In this document: in pieces, positions 12,586-24,576 of the stretch
Layout: each line of letters opens with the position of its first letter
Numbering within the stretch: position 1 is the first letter of the stretch
Source of the DNA: Cadophora sp. MPI-SDFR-AT-0126
Taxonomy: Eukaryota > Ascomycota > Leotiomycetes > Helotiales > Ploettnerulaceae
Assembly (NCBI GenBank): GCA_020747065.1
Contig: JAGMVK010000007.1
Span: 496,001 to 560,000 of the forward strand
DNA length: 64,000 nucleotides
Direction: 5' to 3'
The notes under the pieces: model-generated
Databases searched by the model: none
What the model was told of the DNA's origin: nothing
The model's input: the letters and a program-made list of their open reading frames with translations, nothing else
Translations under genes and position numbers: made by a program

Positions 12586-13433
12586 GGTGATTGCTATTTT
12601 CTTGGAGATTGAAGATGGAGACTGGGAAAGGATATGTATGGTTGCTTTGGTGTGCAAGGAAAATTTTGTAAGTAAGGGCAAGTTGACGTAAATTGTGTTA
12701 TTGAAAGAGGTTATGTGAGCACAAACTTCACGATAGCATACCGATACCTGATCGGTCTTTCTTTTATCTTTCATGCTGATGAGCAGGTGATGATGTAGAT
12801 TGCATTCGCAATATCGCCGTTTCGCAATCAGTAAATCTTGCGGCTCCATTGCTCATACCGGGTACCGTGTTGACCAGTGCAGATGCGTTATCAGCTGTCT
12901 GCCAGGACAGAGTTTCAACACTTCATCAGAAAGCAAAGTGATGTATGTCGTGTTGTAGGCTTTGTGGAAGCAGTCGTCATTTTGCATCAAAACTGCAGAT
13001 CATAGGCCAGTTTAAGAAAGCCGGACTTATCAACGTAGCCAGTAGATCGGAGATATGCCTTTGATTATTTTTTGATACTTTGAGAAGTTAAAAGCACAAG
13101 ATTGACAAAGCTGAACTTAAGGCTGAAAACGATCGGCATGCAGATCTCGGTAGTGCGACTCAAGTCAACATTTGCGAGCCGCATTCCCAGCCGCATCAAG
13201 CATCATCAAGCATTAGCGCCGAGCTGCTGTCCGCTGAAGACATTTAGGCGGTCTGACAGGAGCTAATAAAAAGCCCCGATTGTCTCAATTGTCCCGAATG
13301 CCTGATGCCCCTACTAGGTTAGTGTAGAAGTCAAAATACACGTCAGCTCAAAGCGGCTGAGAGCCGGACGAGAAGTTCCTCGATTGAGCAAATGCTTGCG
13401 CAGTAAAGTTTGCAGCGTAGATGAATGGAGAAT
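12586..13433. other. Intergenic, promoter region of small secreted gene
   Basis: No open frame with supportable coding character. Contains the 5' flank of the minus-strand secreted gene. Confidence 0.45.
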
Positions 13434-13850
13434 CTATTGAAGGTGCATGCTCTCGCGAAAAATATAATTTTCTTGGCATGGTGTTGCTCGATGATCTTTC
13501 GGGGCATAAAATGACTGATCTTCGATTAGCATTACACAGAACCGCAGAGCTGAACTATTATGCATCTTCCATTTTGTTGAGAAAACATCTGTACTTGCAC
13601 AGACATCCGGATATTGATGCTGCCGTCCTGTCTCTCGTCTGACGCCAATCGCCATCTCTGTACGTGTCCCTGCATCGCCGAAGTAGGTAGGTTGAGCCTC
13701 TTTGGGAGGCTCTAGGACCTTTCCAGATGCGGTCGCTATTTTGCGAGCTTCTTTATGTTGCTTGAGATCGGCATCTAAAGTCGAAATAGTCAAGCCTAGC
13801 AGGCAAGGAATGAGCAAAGACCTTACTCCAGAAAATTTACCAATACTCAT
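13434..13850 (-). CDS. Hypothetical protein, weak call
   Basis: Open frame of 138 codons on the minus strand from a true ATG at 13850. The start (MSIGKFSGVRSLLIPCLLGL) has a basic-then-hydrophobic N-terminus that could be a signal anchor or mitochondrial presequence. Residues 25-70 (HKEARKIATASGKVLEPPKE onward) read like an ordered soluble segment. The last 60 residues look non-coding in composition, so an unseen splice after about residue 70 is possible. No family recognised. The gene lies head to head with the Rds1-like gene, whose ATG is 125 bp away. Confidence 0.35.
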   Translation of the reverse strand: MSIGKFSGVRSLLIPCLLGLTISTLDADLKQHKEARKIATASGKVLEPPKEAQPTYFGDAGTRTEMAIGVRRETGRQHQYPDVCASTDVFSTKWKMHNSSALRFCVMLIEDQSFYAPKDHRATPCQENYIFRESMHLQ

Positions 13851-13974
13851 GGTAAGTGCCTTCTACGTCAGATAGATTTCACGATTTCTGATATATTATC
13901 TATCAAATCGTCGAAATTGTCTAGAATTCGACCATTTTTTGTGATATTCTACAGTCAAATTCTCTCACTTCAAG

Positions 13975-15015
13975 ATGTGTTCGCTAAAAACTTTCATCAC
14001 GGCTCTGTCCACTTCATCTCTCGTTACTGGAGCCGCTGTTCCTCAGAGACCAATTCCAGGACTCAGTAGCTACTACAGCGACTACCGTGGCCGGGGACGA
14101 CCATATCCAGGGAACGAGACAGCACCCATTCCAGCAACAACCAACGGGACTGCAGCACCTGACGATGTCCTCTATCAGAACTTGCTCTCTGCAGAGTGGG
14201 CTATCTACGAATTTTATCAACAAGGTTTTGACGACTTCAATGTCTCCTCTTTCACAGCTCTTGGTCTACCAAATACAACCTACGATCGCGTTCAAGAAAT
14301 CCGAGACAACGAAGCAGGTCACCTCGCCATTTTTCAGAGTCAAATCTCGAGCAACTCTCTCAAACCAGGACCCTGCAAATACTCGTTCGGTGTCACCAAT
14401 GCCGAATCTTTCGTCATCACGCTCACCCTCCTCGAGATTGCATCAATGGCCTTCTTGACTGGACTTGTTCAACAAGCAACCTTGAATTCAACCAAGGGAG
14501 TGTTGACAGCAATCGCCGCGACCGAGAGTCGACACAACACTTGGGCCTTGATGAACATCTGGAACACAAATCCCTTTGCTGGACCGACAGACACTTCATT
14601 CCCTTACGCAAATGAGATCCTCGACAGCACCAACCAGTTCATTATTCCAGGATCTTGTCCGCCCGAGAATCCAGAATATCCTTACCCAAGCCAGAACCTG
14701 GCTCAGTTCACCTACAATCTCCACACCGGTTCTTCTCTTACTTCTGGTACTGAGATTGAGTTTGTGTTCACCACTCCGCCGCCGGTCTGGGATTGCGACA
14801 AGGAATATTATGCCGTCTTCTATCATGGTCTACTCAATATCTCGCTGCCGTTCAATACCACGTCCAACACGACTACGATTCCAGATTTCGAGTTGAATAA
14901 GGGTCTCATCATTGGTATCATTGCGGATACTCCTGGTGCGCCGACTTTGGACACCGTGGTTGCTGGACCGGTCTTACTCGTTGAGCAACCTGCAGGTGCC
15001 ATCAAGTTGGCATAA
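13975..15015 (+). CDS. Rds1-like secreted protein with ferritin-like fold
   Basis: Single exon, 346 residues. An N-terminal signal peptide (MCSLKTFITALSTSSLVTGA, then AVPQRP) is followed by a Pro/Asn/Thr-rich spacer and a four-helix ferritin-like domain at about residues 65-225. Potential di-metal ligands are spaced as in the superfamily: the Glu of SAEWAIYEF, E-x2-H in DNEAGHL, the Glu of LLEIASM and E-x2-H in ATESRHN. The C-terminal 120 residues form a beta-rich region (FVFTTPPPVWDCDKEYYAVF). It resembles Schizosaccharomyces Rds1 and the many fungal Rds1-like proteins linked to stress or sexual differentiation; no enzymatic activity is established for them. Multiple N-x-S/T sites fit secretion. 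Confidence 0.85.
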   Translation: MCSLKTFITALSTSSLVTGAAVPQRPIPGLSSYYSDYRGRGRPYPGNETAPIPATTNGTAAPDDVLYQNLLSAEWAIYEFYQQGFDDFNVSSFTALGLPNTTYDRVQEIRDNEAGHLAIFQSQISSNSLKPGPCKYSFGVTNAESFVITLTLLEIASMAFLTGLVQQATLNSTKGVLTAIAATESRHNTWALMNIWNTNPFAGPTDTSFPYANEILDSTNQFIIPGSCPPENPEYPYPSQNLAQFTYNLHTGSSLTSGTEIEFVFTTPPPVWDCDKEYYAVFYHGLLNISLPFNTTSNTTTIPDFELNKGLIIGIIADTPGAPTLDTVVAGPVLLVEQPAGAIKLA

Positions 15016-15826
15016 AGAATCAAGGGAGAAAACCGATTATTACTGTACACATAAAAGGAGCAATTTTTGTACAGTGATTGACACAAGCTGTAATGCTAGA
15101 ATTAGAATAATGTACAATCATTAATCTTGGACGCTCTCTGTGTTCCGGCCCAAACGGTTAATCTGCCCAAATCAAGTAATTCAAGTGAAAAACATTTCCC
15201 AAGATTTTTCAATGTTGGGTGGATTTTAGATCGACCGATTCCAGCGAGCAGGCCATACAGGCATATTAGACCATCTCATGATCGCCATCCCGCATAATCA
15301 ACAACTGGCATGTCTCCTATCAGCCTCACGTCTTGACTATGATCGACGGGTCCGCTCCCGTGTCGGCGACACTAGCTTACCAGAGGAGGCTCCAACAAGC
15401 CTCAATTATGCCGCAAGTCTACATCACCGCGCATAGCCTGGTTCAGATAAACTCCGAAGTCGATAGTGAGGTGTCAAAGCTGAGATCTGCATGCCGTATT
15501 GGGTCTCCTTCTGGACAAGGGAGCTGTTAATTGGTCAGTCGGTGTTTCTGTGTGTGTGCTTGCTTGACGAGGGAAAGATCTTTGCTCCAATCTTCAGCGG
15601 CTTACCAGGTTTTGAGGCTGATGGTCAACTTCAGTATGCTCGGGATGGTTGTTTTGCACCTACTCGTCGGGTAGATATGATGGACGTTCTGATGAAGTAG
15701 GTCTTGAGACATCATACCCCGCCATAAGTCCTTTTTCTCTTCCCCAGACTCCATCTGCTCTCTTCAAATTGTCATACCTTTTCAAGTATACTTTAATACC
15801 TCGCACCGATTTTCCTCGGTTTTCAC
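15016..15826. other. Intergenic, 5' flank of thioesterase gene
   Basis: Several short plus-strand frames without ordered sequence. A CT-rich stretch at about 15730-15800 immediately upstream of the next ATG looks like a fungal core promoter/leader. No gene supported. Confidence 0.45.
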
Positions 15827-16643
15827 ATGACAAGTTCCTTTCAACTCGTCATGTCCAATCCTAAGTCGTCGCATAACCAGGTAAGCTTTTGTGTGCAAAC
15901 ACTCTGAATACCGAAATGTCTAAACTATCCCACATGATGGAGGCTCGGCGGTGGAGGTATTTTTTGAACTGATGCTGATGTTGAAATAGCCCATCGCCGA
16001 TCCTGTTGCACACTTCAAAGCCATCCCCTGGTGTGCCAAACTCCTTTCAGACAAATCCATCGTGCAAGTCACCGTCCCAGATCGCACACCCATCCCATCG
16101 ACAGAATCAGCTCTGGTACGAGAGACGCTTAATACATCGAAGACAGTGAAAGCATGCATAACATTCTTCCGCTATATAAAGCCAACGGCACCAGCTTCAG
16201 AAACTAGTGAAGAAAAGAAGAATCCGTTCTTGGAGCTCTGTACGCTGGTAGATTTGGATAGTGGTGTCAATGGGTACGCGAAGACGGCTCATGGAGGTTT
16301 CTTTGGAGTTGTTCTTGATGAGGTTATGGGAACTGCTGCAAATTTGCAAGCAGGTGAGCAATCAGCCCGAGTCATAAGATTCAAGCCTAGTGCACATAGA
16401 ACACGTGCTAATAAATAAACAGCCAAAGGAACTTACACAGTGTCTCTGAAAGTTGATTTCAAGAAACCATTATTCACACCGAGCGTGGTTCTCGTCCGTG
16501 GAAAAGTCGTGAAGAAAGAAGGGAAGAGATTGATTGTCAAAGGAAGCTTCGAGGATAAACATGGGAATGTTCTTGCGGTTGCGGATGGGTTGTGGATAAT
16601 GGTGAACCGAGATATTGGCAGATGGACAGATTCAAAGTTATGA
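15827..16643 (+). CDS. Hotdog-fold (PaaI/4HBT-like) thioesterase family protein
   Basis: Three exons, 15827-15880, 15990-16353 and 16423-16643, give 212 residues. Introns are 109 and 69 nt, with GTAAGC and GTGAGC donors. The core motif NGYAKTAHGGFFGVVLDEVMG, with the HGG(F/V).....DE pattern, is the PaaI/4HBT signature, His-Gly-Gly preceding the long hotdog helix with its Asp/Glu. The C-terminus (SLKVDFKKPLFTPSVVLVRG and the following strands) completes the beta sheet. Such fungal proteins hydrolyse acyl-CoA or are annotated as THEM4-like thioesterases; the acyl substrate is unknown. The first exon contributes only 18 residues and contains a second in-frame Met at residue 9, which may be the used start. 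Confidence 0.85.
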
Positions 16644-17449
16644 TGCGGCAAGTACACTGATGTTAATCGAAACCAAATTACCTGCAATTAAGCTTTGAGT
16701 TTCGTTCTAGTCGAAGTCTATCGTCAATCGTCTGTCCGATTTCATGCTCGTCGGAGATCGTTCCTTGCAAATGAACCGATCAGAGTCATTCACAGCTAGA
16801 TTGAGTTTATGAGTTGCTTTCCGGGTCAAAGATACTTTGGGATGCAACCCGACGAGGCGAATCGAGTGCGTCCCTCGGCATTGGCGAGCCATCAGACTTT
16901 CGCGAGGCAATTTTTGGGGACCGAGGAAAATAAACTTCTGGCTAATGACCCCTCGTTTCAGATCACACCAATCAACTAGTGGTGGGCATGAGTCGGGGAA
17001 CCAATGTTAAGTCGGGCCGTATTTGCTTAGAGTCAGATTTAAGCGTCAGATTGAAGCCATCTTTTGGAACCAGGAGTTGTGAATGGTGCAAGTCTACCAT
17101 CCATTCTTGGAAGGAATGTTTCTGCATCATCGCTGTGATGTTTCAAGCTTGCATCTTCTTTCCGCTCGGTTTCTTGTAACGGAAGACGAGTGTGCCCAAT
17201 TGCATCAATTCGATGATGAATCTACTGGGATTGGCGTGTTTCCACGATTCATGCCACAACCCAGTAACGAGATAACGAGCCAATCAGAATTACTTGCCTC
17301 CGAATCCAAAAGCAGAGACCCCTTGATGCATCAGGTGTACTGTTTGGCTTACCAAGTTCTAATGAATTGTGATACCACTTCCCAAATAAGCTTTTTCGAA
17401 GCCCACTGAAAGCCCTTCCAGACGTCTTATAGATGGCCTGCTCGTCCCC
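16644..17449. other. Intergenic, no supportable gene
   Basis: Short frames on both strands without family resemblance. Contains the promoter of the rhodopsin-like gene. Confidence 0.45.
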
Positions 17450-19332
17450 ATGTTTACTCCGCATCCAGAAACCTGCTCCACTTCCCCGCCTCACAGTCTC
17501 GAAATGAAGTAAGTATCCAGTTCATGATGGAGCTGTCGTTGTTCTGACGCTTCTAAGTCAGCGGGGGACAACAGTCGTCGGATCACAGCCAGCGCCGCCA
17601 GGAGTGACACCGAATTTTGAGCATCCTCAAGATGTGTTCTACACGATAAATCTTGTTGTTCAAATCCTATGCATAGCAGTGACAACGCCTTGTGTCTTCT
17701 TGAGGTTATATATCAGAGCCAAGATTGTGGGAACGTTTGGCATAGAGGATTGTAAGTAGAAGGCGACGGATCTGCTGCGTCTGTGATGATGCTAATTGGA
17801 TATCCAATAGGGTGCTGTTCGATTGCCTGGGTGAGCACTTGTTGAACATGTAAATTCTCAGATTCTAATGTCGAGAAGGTCTTTGCTACATATTTCTTCG
17901 CATCGGGAATTGCGTGTGAGTGAAACCTTTCAACCTGGCGATCCATGGCTGACTGAGAACAGTGGGCGAGGAAGGGGGTGGTTACCATGACTGTGAGTTG
18001 ATTGGAAAACAGCTACTTGTTATCTTTTGAAAGTTCTAGCTTCTTCAGCAGAGCATTAGTACAGCAGAAATGAGTACTTGCTGACTTCTCTACCTTTGCA
18101 GGGGAAATTACAAAATCAGGATTCATGAGATTCAAGAAAGTAAGTGCCTTTGGCTTAGTGAAAGAGTAAAGCTGATCTCTGTAGACGCTGTGTAAGATCA
18201 CCGAAGCCTTTTTGCGCGACCGGATCTCCTGATGAAATTGTTCAGCGAATTTGTATTTCCCTGGCCTGCATTTACTCCTAATGAAATCACTAATCCATGG
18301 TGCGGTTCAGACTTCGACATCGTACTTCATCCACTCACAACGTTCTTTGTGAAGGCAACATTACTCCTCATATTTGTCCGGGTGTTTTCTCCAATGACGA
18401 AGGTAGTCAGAGGCATATACTGCTTCCTGACTATTATGCTATTATACTACACCGCTCAAACCTTCTCTAAGATTTGGGTATGCACGCCTCTTGGAGCATT
18501 TTGTACGTACATGAGAGATCCTAATATTTCCTTTTGCGCCAAATATCTTAGAGGAACATGTTACCTATCTTCAAGATGTTACTCATTCTCATCTAACTTC
18601 CATCTACTCAGGGAATCCAGCGATTCGGAAATCATGCATCAACACCAGTTTGGTATTTCGCATAGACAATATCTTCAGTGTTCTCACTGACCTCCTCATC
18701 CTCATACTGCCGATTCCACTGATGTGGTCCCTCCACATGACGCGGAGGAAGAAAATTGGGATCGGAATGCTGCTAGGAGCCGGGGGACTTGCAACGAGCT
18801 GTAGTGCTGCAAGGTTGATCATTACATCTATACAAGATATCCCTGATGCAACCTTGGGGGCTACCCAGTTCAAGATGCTGGCGTAAGTCGACCCTTCCTT
18901 ACATCCGAAACACCTTGTGCTGATTGGTGACTCAGTGTTGCTGAGCTTGCGATTGCGCTTGCCTGCGCCTGCGTTCCATCTTTCAACGTCCTATACTCAA
19001 GACTCAGCGAAAAGTCCAAAGCAAAACGAAGTGCCTACACATGTAGTACTAAGATGAGCACATTTGGCTCCTCGTCCAAAGGATCGAGGGTGGTCAAAGG
19101 CAAGCTGGTTGCGACTTACATGGAGGATGGAACCATCCGCCAGTCATCATTGGAGCATATCCTGAAGAACCCCACAAACAATAATGTGGAGTATGGATAC
19201 AGTGTTCAAGTATTTTCGGACAATGGGGCGGACTCTTCGGATCCAGGTATAACAAGTCCCATGGAGGCTTGGATGCATGGTCCCGAAGATCAGAAGACGA
19301 TATGGGTTACCAGGAAAACAGACTTGGTATAG
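17450..19332 (+). CDS. Fungal rhodopsin-like (Pth11-related) seven-TM membrane protein
   Basis: Nine exons fit in phase: 17450-17508, 17558-17751, 17811-17830, 17876-17915, 17963-17992, 18102-18139, then a proposed 5-nt exon 18185-18189, 18246-18502, 18612-18882 and 18936-19332 (ten pieces if the micro-exon is counted), for 436 residues. The family is recognised from TM1 ending in FLRLYIRAKIVGTFGIEDWCC, from GEEGGGYHDWEIT in the first extracellular loop, from FFVKATLLLIFVRVF, and from TDLLILILPIPLMWSLHM followed by RRKKIGIG. These are the hallmarks of the large fungal 'rhodopsin domain' integral membrane family, which includes Pth11-like sensors. The C-terminal tail (about 110 residues) is cytoplasmic and Ser-rich. 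Ligand and signalling partner are unknown. Exons are unusually many and short in the 5' half; without the micro-exon the frame cannot be kept. Confidence 0.8.
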
Positions 19333-20808
19333 AATTAGACTATCGCATGACATCTATCATCCAATCAGTCGATATACAACAGTGACCTTACGTGACAAAC
19401 TCCTATTATGAACAGTGGCACTTTCTGAACTCTTTCTTCCCAGACTGCTGGCTCATTGTACTGCTGGCACGACTCTATGTTTCCTCAACGATACTTCAAG
19501 GACTCTGGAGATGAATCTCAAGGGGAGTCCATCAGCCCAAGAAAATTCTCAGGTGACTCTCTGACAGATGTGAGATTCTCGTCTGCTTCTAGGTCTTCGT
19601 CCTGGGATCATGATGTGGGGACGATTTGCTGACTCATGACCGAGTGCGGTGATTTGATGGTCACAGGGATTGTGCGAAGCACTTCGAGAAACGAAGTTAA
19701 CAGCACTTGGCAGATTCCAATCTGTTCAGTCTTCGTGCGTCCTGTAGTCATGATAGCTTGATCTGGGCAAGTGACTGATAAAGAGTCCCACAGGGGAATC
19801 TTCGAAGCCAAGATGCAATTCAACATGATCAAGATACCTTGCCCTTGGTACACTCTATTGTCTACTCTCCATGGTATGGCAAGGTGAGTAAGAAGTCTAC
19901 TCATCGCTCACCGTACTCTGAAGCCCTTTTAGCCTATCTGTTTTTGTCTCAGTGCTTCCCGACTATTCGTCTGTGGCGTGGACTCGAACATGAGAAGCTC
20001 ACAAACATATCACCAGGCCATTCTTTACTAGAACGAAGACAAACCTATCAATTTTCAGGGAAGATCGCCTGGAATAATCCAATCAGGAGTTGGAATTCTC
20101 AACGAAGAGGGCGACATGTACGGCAGTTCACAGGTGAGGTGCGGTCTTGGCCGCATCTACCAAGCACTTGGCCATACCCTTCTAAGAAGGTAATAAGCAT
20201 GACAAGACATGAACTATTCCAGCCCCTGGGATATAACCTTATCTCGAAAACAGCTAGGAGGCGTGATCGCGCTCGAATTGCGGGGGACAAGAGTGTTGGC
20301 CGCAAATGTGGAAGACCTGAGTGGCTGCCTCCGCCGTTAGCTGATAGGATAATCTTGGCTAGTTCATTCGACGGTCTTGGTCTCACTGAATGCTTCTCAC
20401 CTGGCCTGTCTCGTGGATAATGATAGCAGACCTATCTCGAAAAAATCTTGGTAACTGCCTTACTTGTCACAGTCAAGTATGGACAAGACAAACTGTCGCC
20501 TTCTAGCCGTGCCAAATTTTCTTGGTGAGCTTTTGGCACGCCCATCATTCCTGACATGCTGTTTCTATTTGTCTTTTTTCCGCAGTACCAAGTGGCCAAG
20601 ATATGATATTGCAGAAATCAGCGAAGAGAAATTGAGCTTTTGATTGTCTATCTGTGAGGTGATAGCCCGGGTCAGGCTATGATACTGGACTCGAACAGCG
20701 AGACTAAACTTTCATGTATATATTGGCTTGCATCCCACAAACTAAAAGCTTCGTTCTGCGTTCACTCATCCTCATTTCGACGACATAGTCTTGAGGGCTA
20801 CCAATACA
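19333..20808. other. Intergenic, possible decayed coding sequence
   Basis: A 193-codon open frame opens at 19839 with a TTG codon, not an ATG, and shows no ordered family. A second frame over about 20060-20130 reads QSGVGILNEEGDMYGSSQ followed by GTGAGG, which looks like an orphan exon. I could not build a gene. It may be remnants of a decayed gene. Confidence 0.3.
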
Positions 20809-22830
20809 ATGGACGTCAAACGGAGTCTCGAGGTGACCCATGGCGCCACCATGATCGAACCAACACTTGCGGTATCTAACTCTCTATCTAATGACGAGAA
20901 ACCCACAATTGCTGTCAACAGTGATAAACCCTACCCAACAGAAGAAGAGTTCGTCACTCTGCCCAAAGTTCCAGGCCATATTCCGTGGACATCATGGACT
21001 GTCGCTGTTGTGGAATTTGCTGAACGTTTCTCGTACTATGGCACAACTGCTGTGTGTCAGTTTATCACCATACCCTTTCCAAACTTTGCTAACGTCGACA
21101 TAGTCGTCAACTTTATCCAACGTCCTCTGCCAATTGGGTCTTCCACAGGCGCGGGTAAAATCATTCAAAAGTCCGGGGCTCTTGGAATGGGACAGCGCGC
21201 ATCAACTGGACTTGTTATGTGTAAGTGTACTCAAATAGAAATCTTTTCAAGCGGAACTAACATTTCACAGTCAACAGTTTCTGGTCCTATGTAACACCGT
21301 TAGGTGGAGCGTATGTAGCCGATCAGTATCTTGGTCGCTACTTAACAATTCAGTACTCCATCGCTTTCGCTCTCGTCGGCCATTGCATCTTGATCATCTC
21401 CGCCATTCCCCCAATCATCGTCAAGCCCAATGCTGCCATCGCAGTCTTCTCGATTGGTCTCGTCATTATGGGCCTTGGGACTGGCGGATTCAAGTCCAAC
21501 ATCTCACCCCTCATTGCCGAACAATACAAGGACGAACGACCATATGTTAGGACAAATAAACACGGAAAGAAAGAGATCGTTGATCCTGCTGTCACAACTG
21601 CTCGGATCTATATATACTTTTACCTCTTGATCAACGTCGGATCCCTCACCGGATCCCTGGCCATGGTCTATGCTGAGCACTACGTCGGTTTCTGGCTGTC
21701 TTACCTTCTTCCCACTATTGTCTTCTGCATGTGTCCCGCAATTCTCTTCGCCTGCAAGAAGTATTACACGCATGCTCCCCCTACTGGATCTGTCATGGGC
21801 AAGGCAGCTAAGCTCATCGGCTTGGCCTTCAAGGGAAAGTGGTCAATCAATCCCGCCACTACGTGAGTTTTACTTTCGTCAACTACTCAATCAGACTGCG
21901 ATTCAACCCTTTGAATGTCCACTGACCTTTTCTAGAATCAAGAACTTCAAGCACCCTGATTTCTGGGAGAGAGTCAAGCCAAGCAACATTGCCCCGGCAG
22001 ATCGACCGACCTGGATGACCTTTGACGACGCCTGGGTTGACGAGGTTCGCCGTGGCCTTCTTGCTTGCAAGGTCTTCCTATGGTACCCACTCTATTGGCT
22101 CGCGTATAATCAAATGACTGGAAATCTGGTCTCCCAAGCAAATACCATGGCACTCAATGGTGTGCCGAACGATGTTATCAACAATTTGAATCCAATCTTC
22201 ATCATCATCGTCATTCCCATAATGGACTTCATTATTTATCCCGGCCTACGGAAGGCAGGAATCAACTTCACACCAATCAAGAAGATATCATTTGGCTTCT
22301 TCCTGTCCTCGCTAGCTATGGTTTCCGCAACCGTCACTCAATACTACATATATAAGCTATCTCCATGTGGAAGCAACATTAACGCACGTCAAAATGAGGG
22401 AGAAGATTGTTCGGCTCCCTTCACTGTGTGGATCCAAGTCTTCCCGTACGGGTTGATCGGTCTGTCGGAAGTCATGGCATCAATCACAAAACTCGAATAT
22501 GCCTATACCAAGGCGCCAAAGAATATGAGATCCACTGTACAAGCCATCGCACTCCTTACCAGCGCAATTTCTAGTGCATTGAGTCAAGCTCTTGTTGGTC
22601 TCAGTGAAGACCCGCTTCTCGTTTGGAACTACGGCAGTGTCGCTGTCGTTGCACTGTTCGGAGGAATTGGGTTCTGGTTGACTTTCCGACGCGCTGATAG
22701 GGACGAGGATCGCCTCAACAACTTGAAAGAGAGTAATTGGGAGGGAACAACTGACAGTGACGTAGAAAGTAGTGCCGATCCGGGAGCCAAGACTATTGAT
22801 GTCAAGACTGAGGAGAAGCCCGCTTTGTGA
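20809..22830 (+). CDS. PTR2: PTR2/POT-family oligopeptide transporter
   Basis: Four exons, 20809-21055, 21104-21220, 21271-21862 and 21936-22830, give 616 residues, the usual fungal PTR2 length. POT signatures are in order: VVEFAERFSYYGTTAV in TM1, GGAYVADQYLGRYLTIQYS in TM2-3, GTGGFKSNISPLIAEQY, and FYLLINVGSLTGSLA (PTR2 family signature 2). The C-terminal half contains YWLAYNQMTGNLVSQA and EVMASITKLEYAYTKAPKNM, both typical. The protein imports di- and tripeptides with protons across the plasma membrane. The N-terminal 50 and C-terminal 40 residues are hydrophilic and charged. The ATG at 20809 is chosen; the frame opens slightly earlier only with TTG. Introns are 48, 50 and 73 nt. Confidence 0.95.
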
Positions 22831-24093
22831 GGGGTTGCGGAGACAGAGTGTGCCTTCTGCTTGTGCTTTCCTGATACCTGAATTTGAGAGATATTTCTTT
22901 TTCCTGAATTAGTTCTTTTGTGAAAAAGATAGATACAGATCTAGTGCAGCAATTACAATTACTATTTGTTGCTCACACATGGTATGATATTATCTGAACC
23001 TTCCTCATGATTCGTTGCTTGTAAGTGCAGCAATTTTCTTGCAAGCAACCTCTATTATCCCCCCTTGAAGGTTAACCTCGACAATAGCATCCTAACTGTT
23101 TTTCATACCCGTGGTACCGATTTGACCAAGTATCTTACCCAAAGCGCCACACTGTTTCTCGTCGCCCGCGCTCTGTGGTGCGGGGTTCAGTGTCGAAAGG
23201 CAGAATCGCCTATAGAATGACTACGCCAGTCAAACATCCAATTCTGAATATCGTAACCGAGTTTTGTATTCTTTTGGAAGCCTCCGAAAGCTCTTTCGGT
23301 TGGTTGTACAACCTTACTCAATATCTAGACTGTGCATATTGCATCATTTGTATTGAGACTAAGCGTTTGAGCAGCCCCAGCAAAGCCTTGTTCAAGAATC
23401 CAAAGCTTGATAGCGTGGCGGCCGCTTCTGAATCTTTCGAACCCTTGCTATCTCAGTACCAGAGAGATTTTTTTTAGCGAGGGTGGAGCCCAAAGCCTTG
23501 GTGTACTTACAGGATAGTCTTCAAACCTCTTCCGTCAACGTTCCAGAGGGAGCATCTCGAATACTCCAGTGAGCCTTTCCGTGGAGAAAAGTCAGTGTAT
23601 CATCCCGTCATGCCTTTCGCTTTCTGCAAGTTTCCGAGAAGTCTCTAGAGTATCTTGCGGGACATATTGGTTGGCATTTCAAATCTCCAATCTTACCTGC
23701 GATATTGGATAGGATACTGGAGTGCTGTGACTTTTCGTAGAAGTATCACGATCTGGTTTCGACTATGGTTCACGACACAAAGACCTCACTTTCACGTTTA
23801 CCATTATGCTTGATGTAATTTGGAATCCACAAAATGATATCAAGGTGCCCATCATCGAATTGCCCATGTCTTTTTGTGTCTTGTGGAAATATCTCACAGC
23901 AAACTCCAGCAAAGCAAATTCAAGGCCATCCTTGATCTAATTCCATCGATCGATGTAACCCAATTCTTGCCACGCAAATGCCCAAAAATCCCCAGCAGCG
24001 TATCCAACCAGAAGAAAATTGACAGTTAGGCACTCAGAAAGCGGCATGCTCCCAGTTCACCCATCTCTGAAATTCGAAGAAGTAGAACACCTT
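22831..24093. other. Intergenic, no supportable gene
   Basis: About 1.26 kb with no open frame that looks coding on either strand. AT-rich 3' flank of PTR2 up to about 23000. Confidence 0.5.
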
Positions 24094-24576
24094 TCAATCA
24101 GTCTCCTCCTCAGCGAGACGCTCAGCAAATTTGATCTTTGCGAGTCTCTGCTCCTCATCGACTCTCGCAGTAATCGGAGCCCGCGCACGCTCCCCATCCG
24201 TCATAGTCTTAAGGCCATTCTTCACAGTCGGAGTAAACACGACCTGAACATCCAGAACATCCTTCCAGCATCTATTCTTCATGACCACCATCAACTCCTT
24301 CACATCACAGGCACCGATCTCGCTCTTTGGAAGATCACCAATGGAAGGAGCGCAGGCCCAGGCGACGGCGAACGTCATATTCTCGGCGTCCATGTTCGTG
24401 AGGGCGAGGGGCTGCTTCTTGAAGACGTTGAATTGGTTGGTGTGGAGGAGGTTGGTGATGTTGTCTTTGAGATCCCAGACGTTGTCGGCGGGTGAGATGA
24501 AGCCGGTGGCGGTGTCGTGGGGGTTTTCTTCATCTTTTAGATGGAGGCTGAGGCGGACGATGATGGTGGCAGACAT
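24094..24576 (-). CDS. Uncharacterised 160-residue protein, paralog of the 36.2-kb locus
   Basis: Single exon on the minus strand from the ATG at 24576. I recognise no named family. The first 110 residues look like a compact alpha/beta domain: strand TIIVRLSLHL, then PHDTATGFISPAD, helix LKDNITNLLHTNQFNVF, strands MTFAVAWACAP and VKELMVVMKNRCWKDV. The rest is charged and helical (EEQRLAKIKFAERLAEEE). The same order of elements (IVQIRF, PHNTALIPVPVPAD, LSRSLVTIFETRPFGI, NWSVCWNMA, ELRLAIKTNAIW) occurs in the conserved frame at 36293-36568, so the two are probably diverged paralogs. No signal peptide or membrane segment; likely intracellular. Confidence 0.65.
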   Translation of the reverse strand: MSATIIVRLSLHLKDEENPHDTATGFISPADNVWDLKDNITNLLHTNQFNVFKKQPLALTNMDAENMTFAVAWACAPSIGDLPKSEIGACDVKELMVVMKNRCWKDVLDVQVVFTPTVKNGLKTMTDGERARAPITARVDEEQRLAKIKFAERLAEEETD

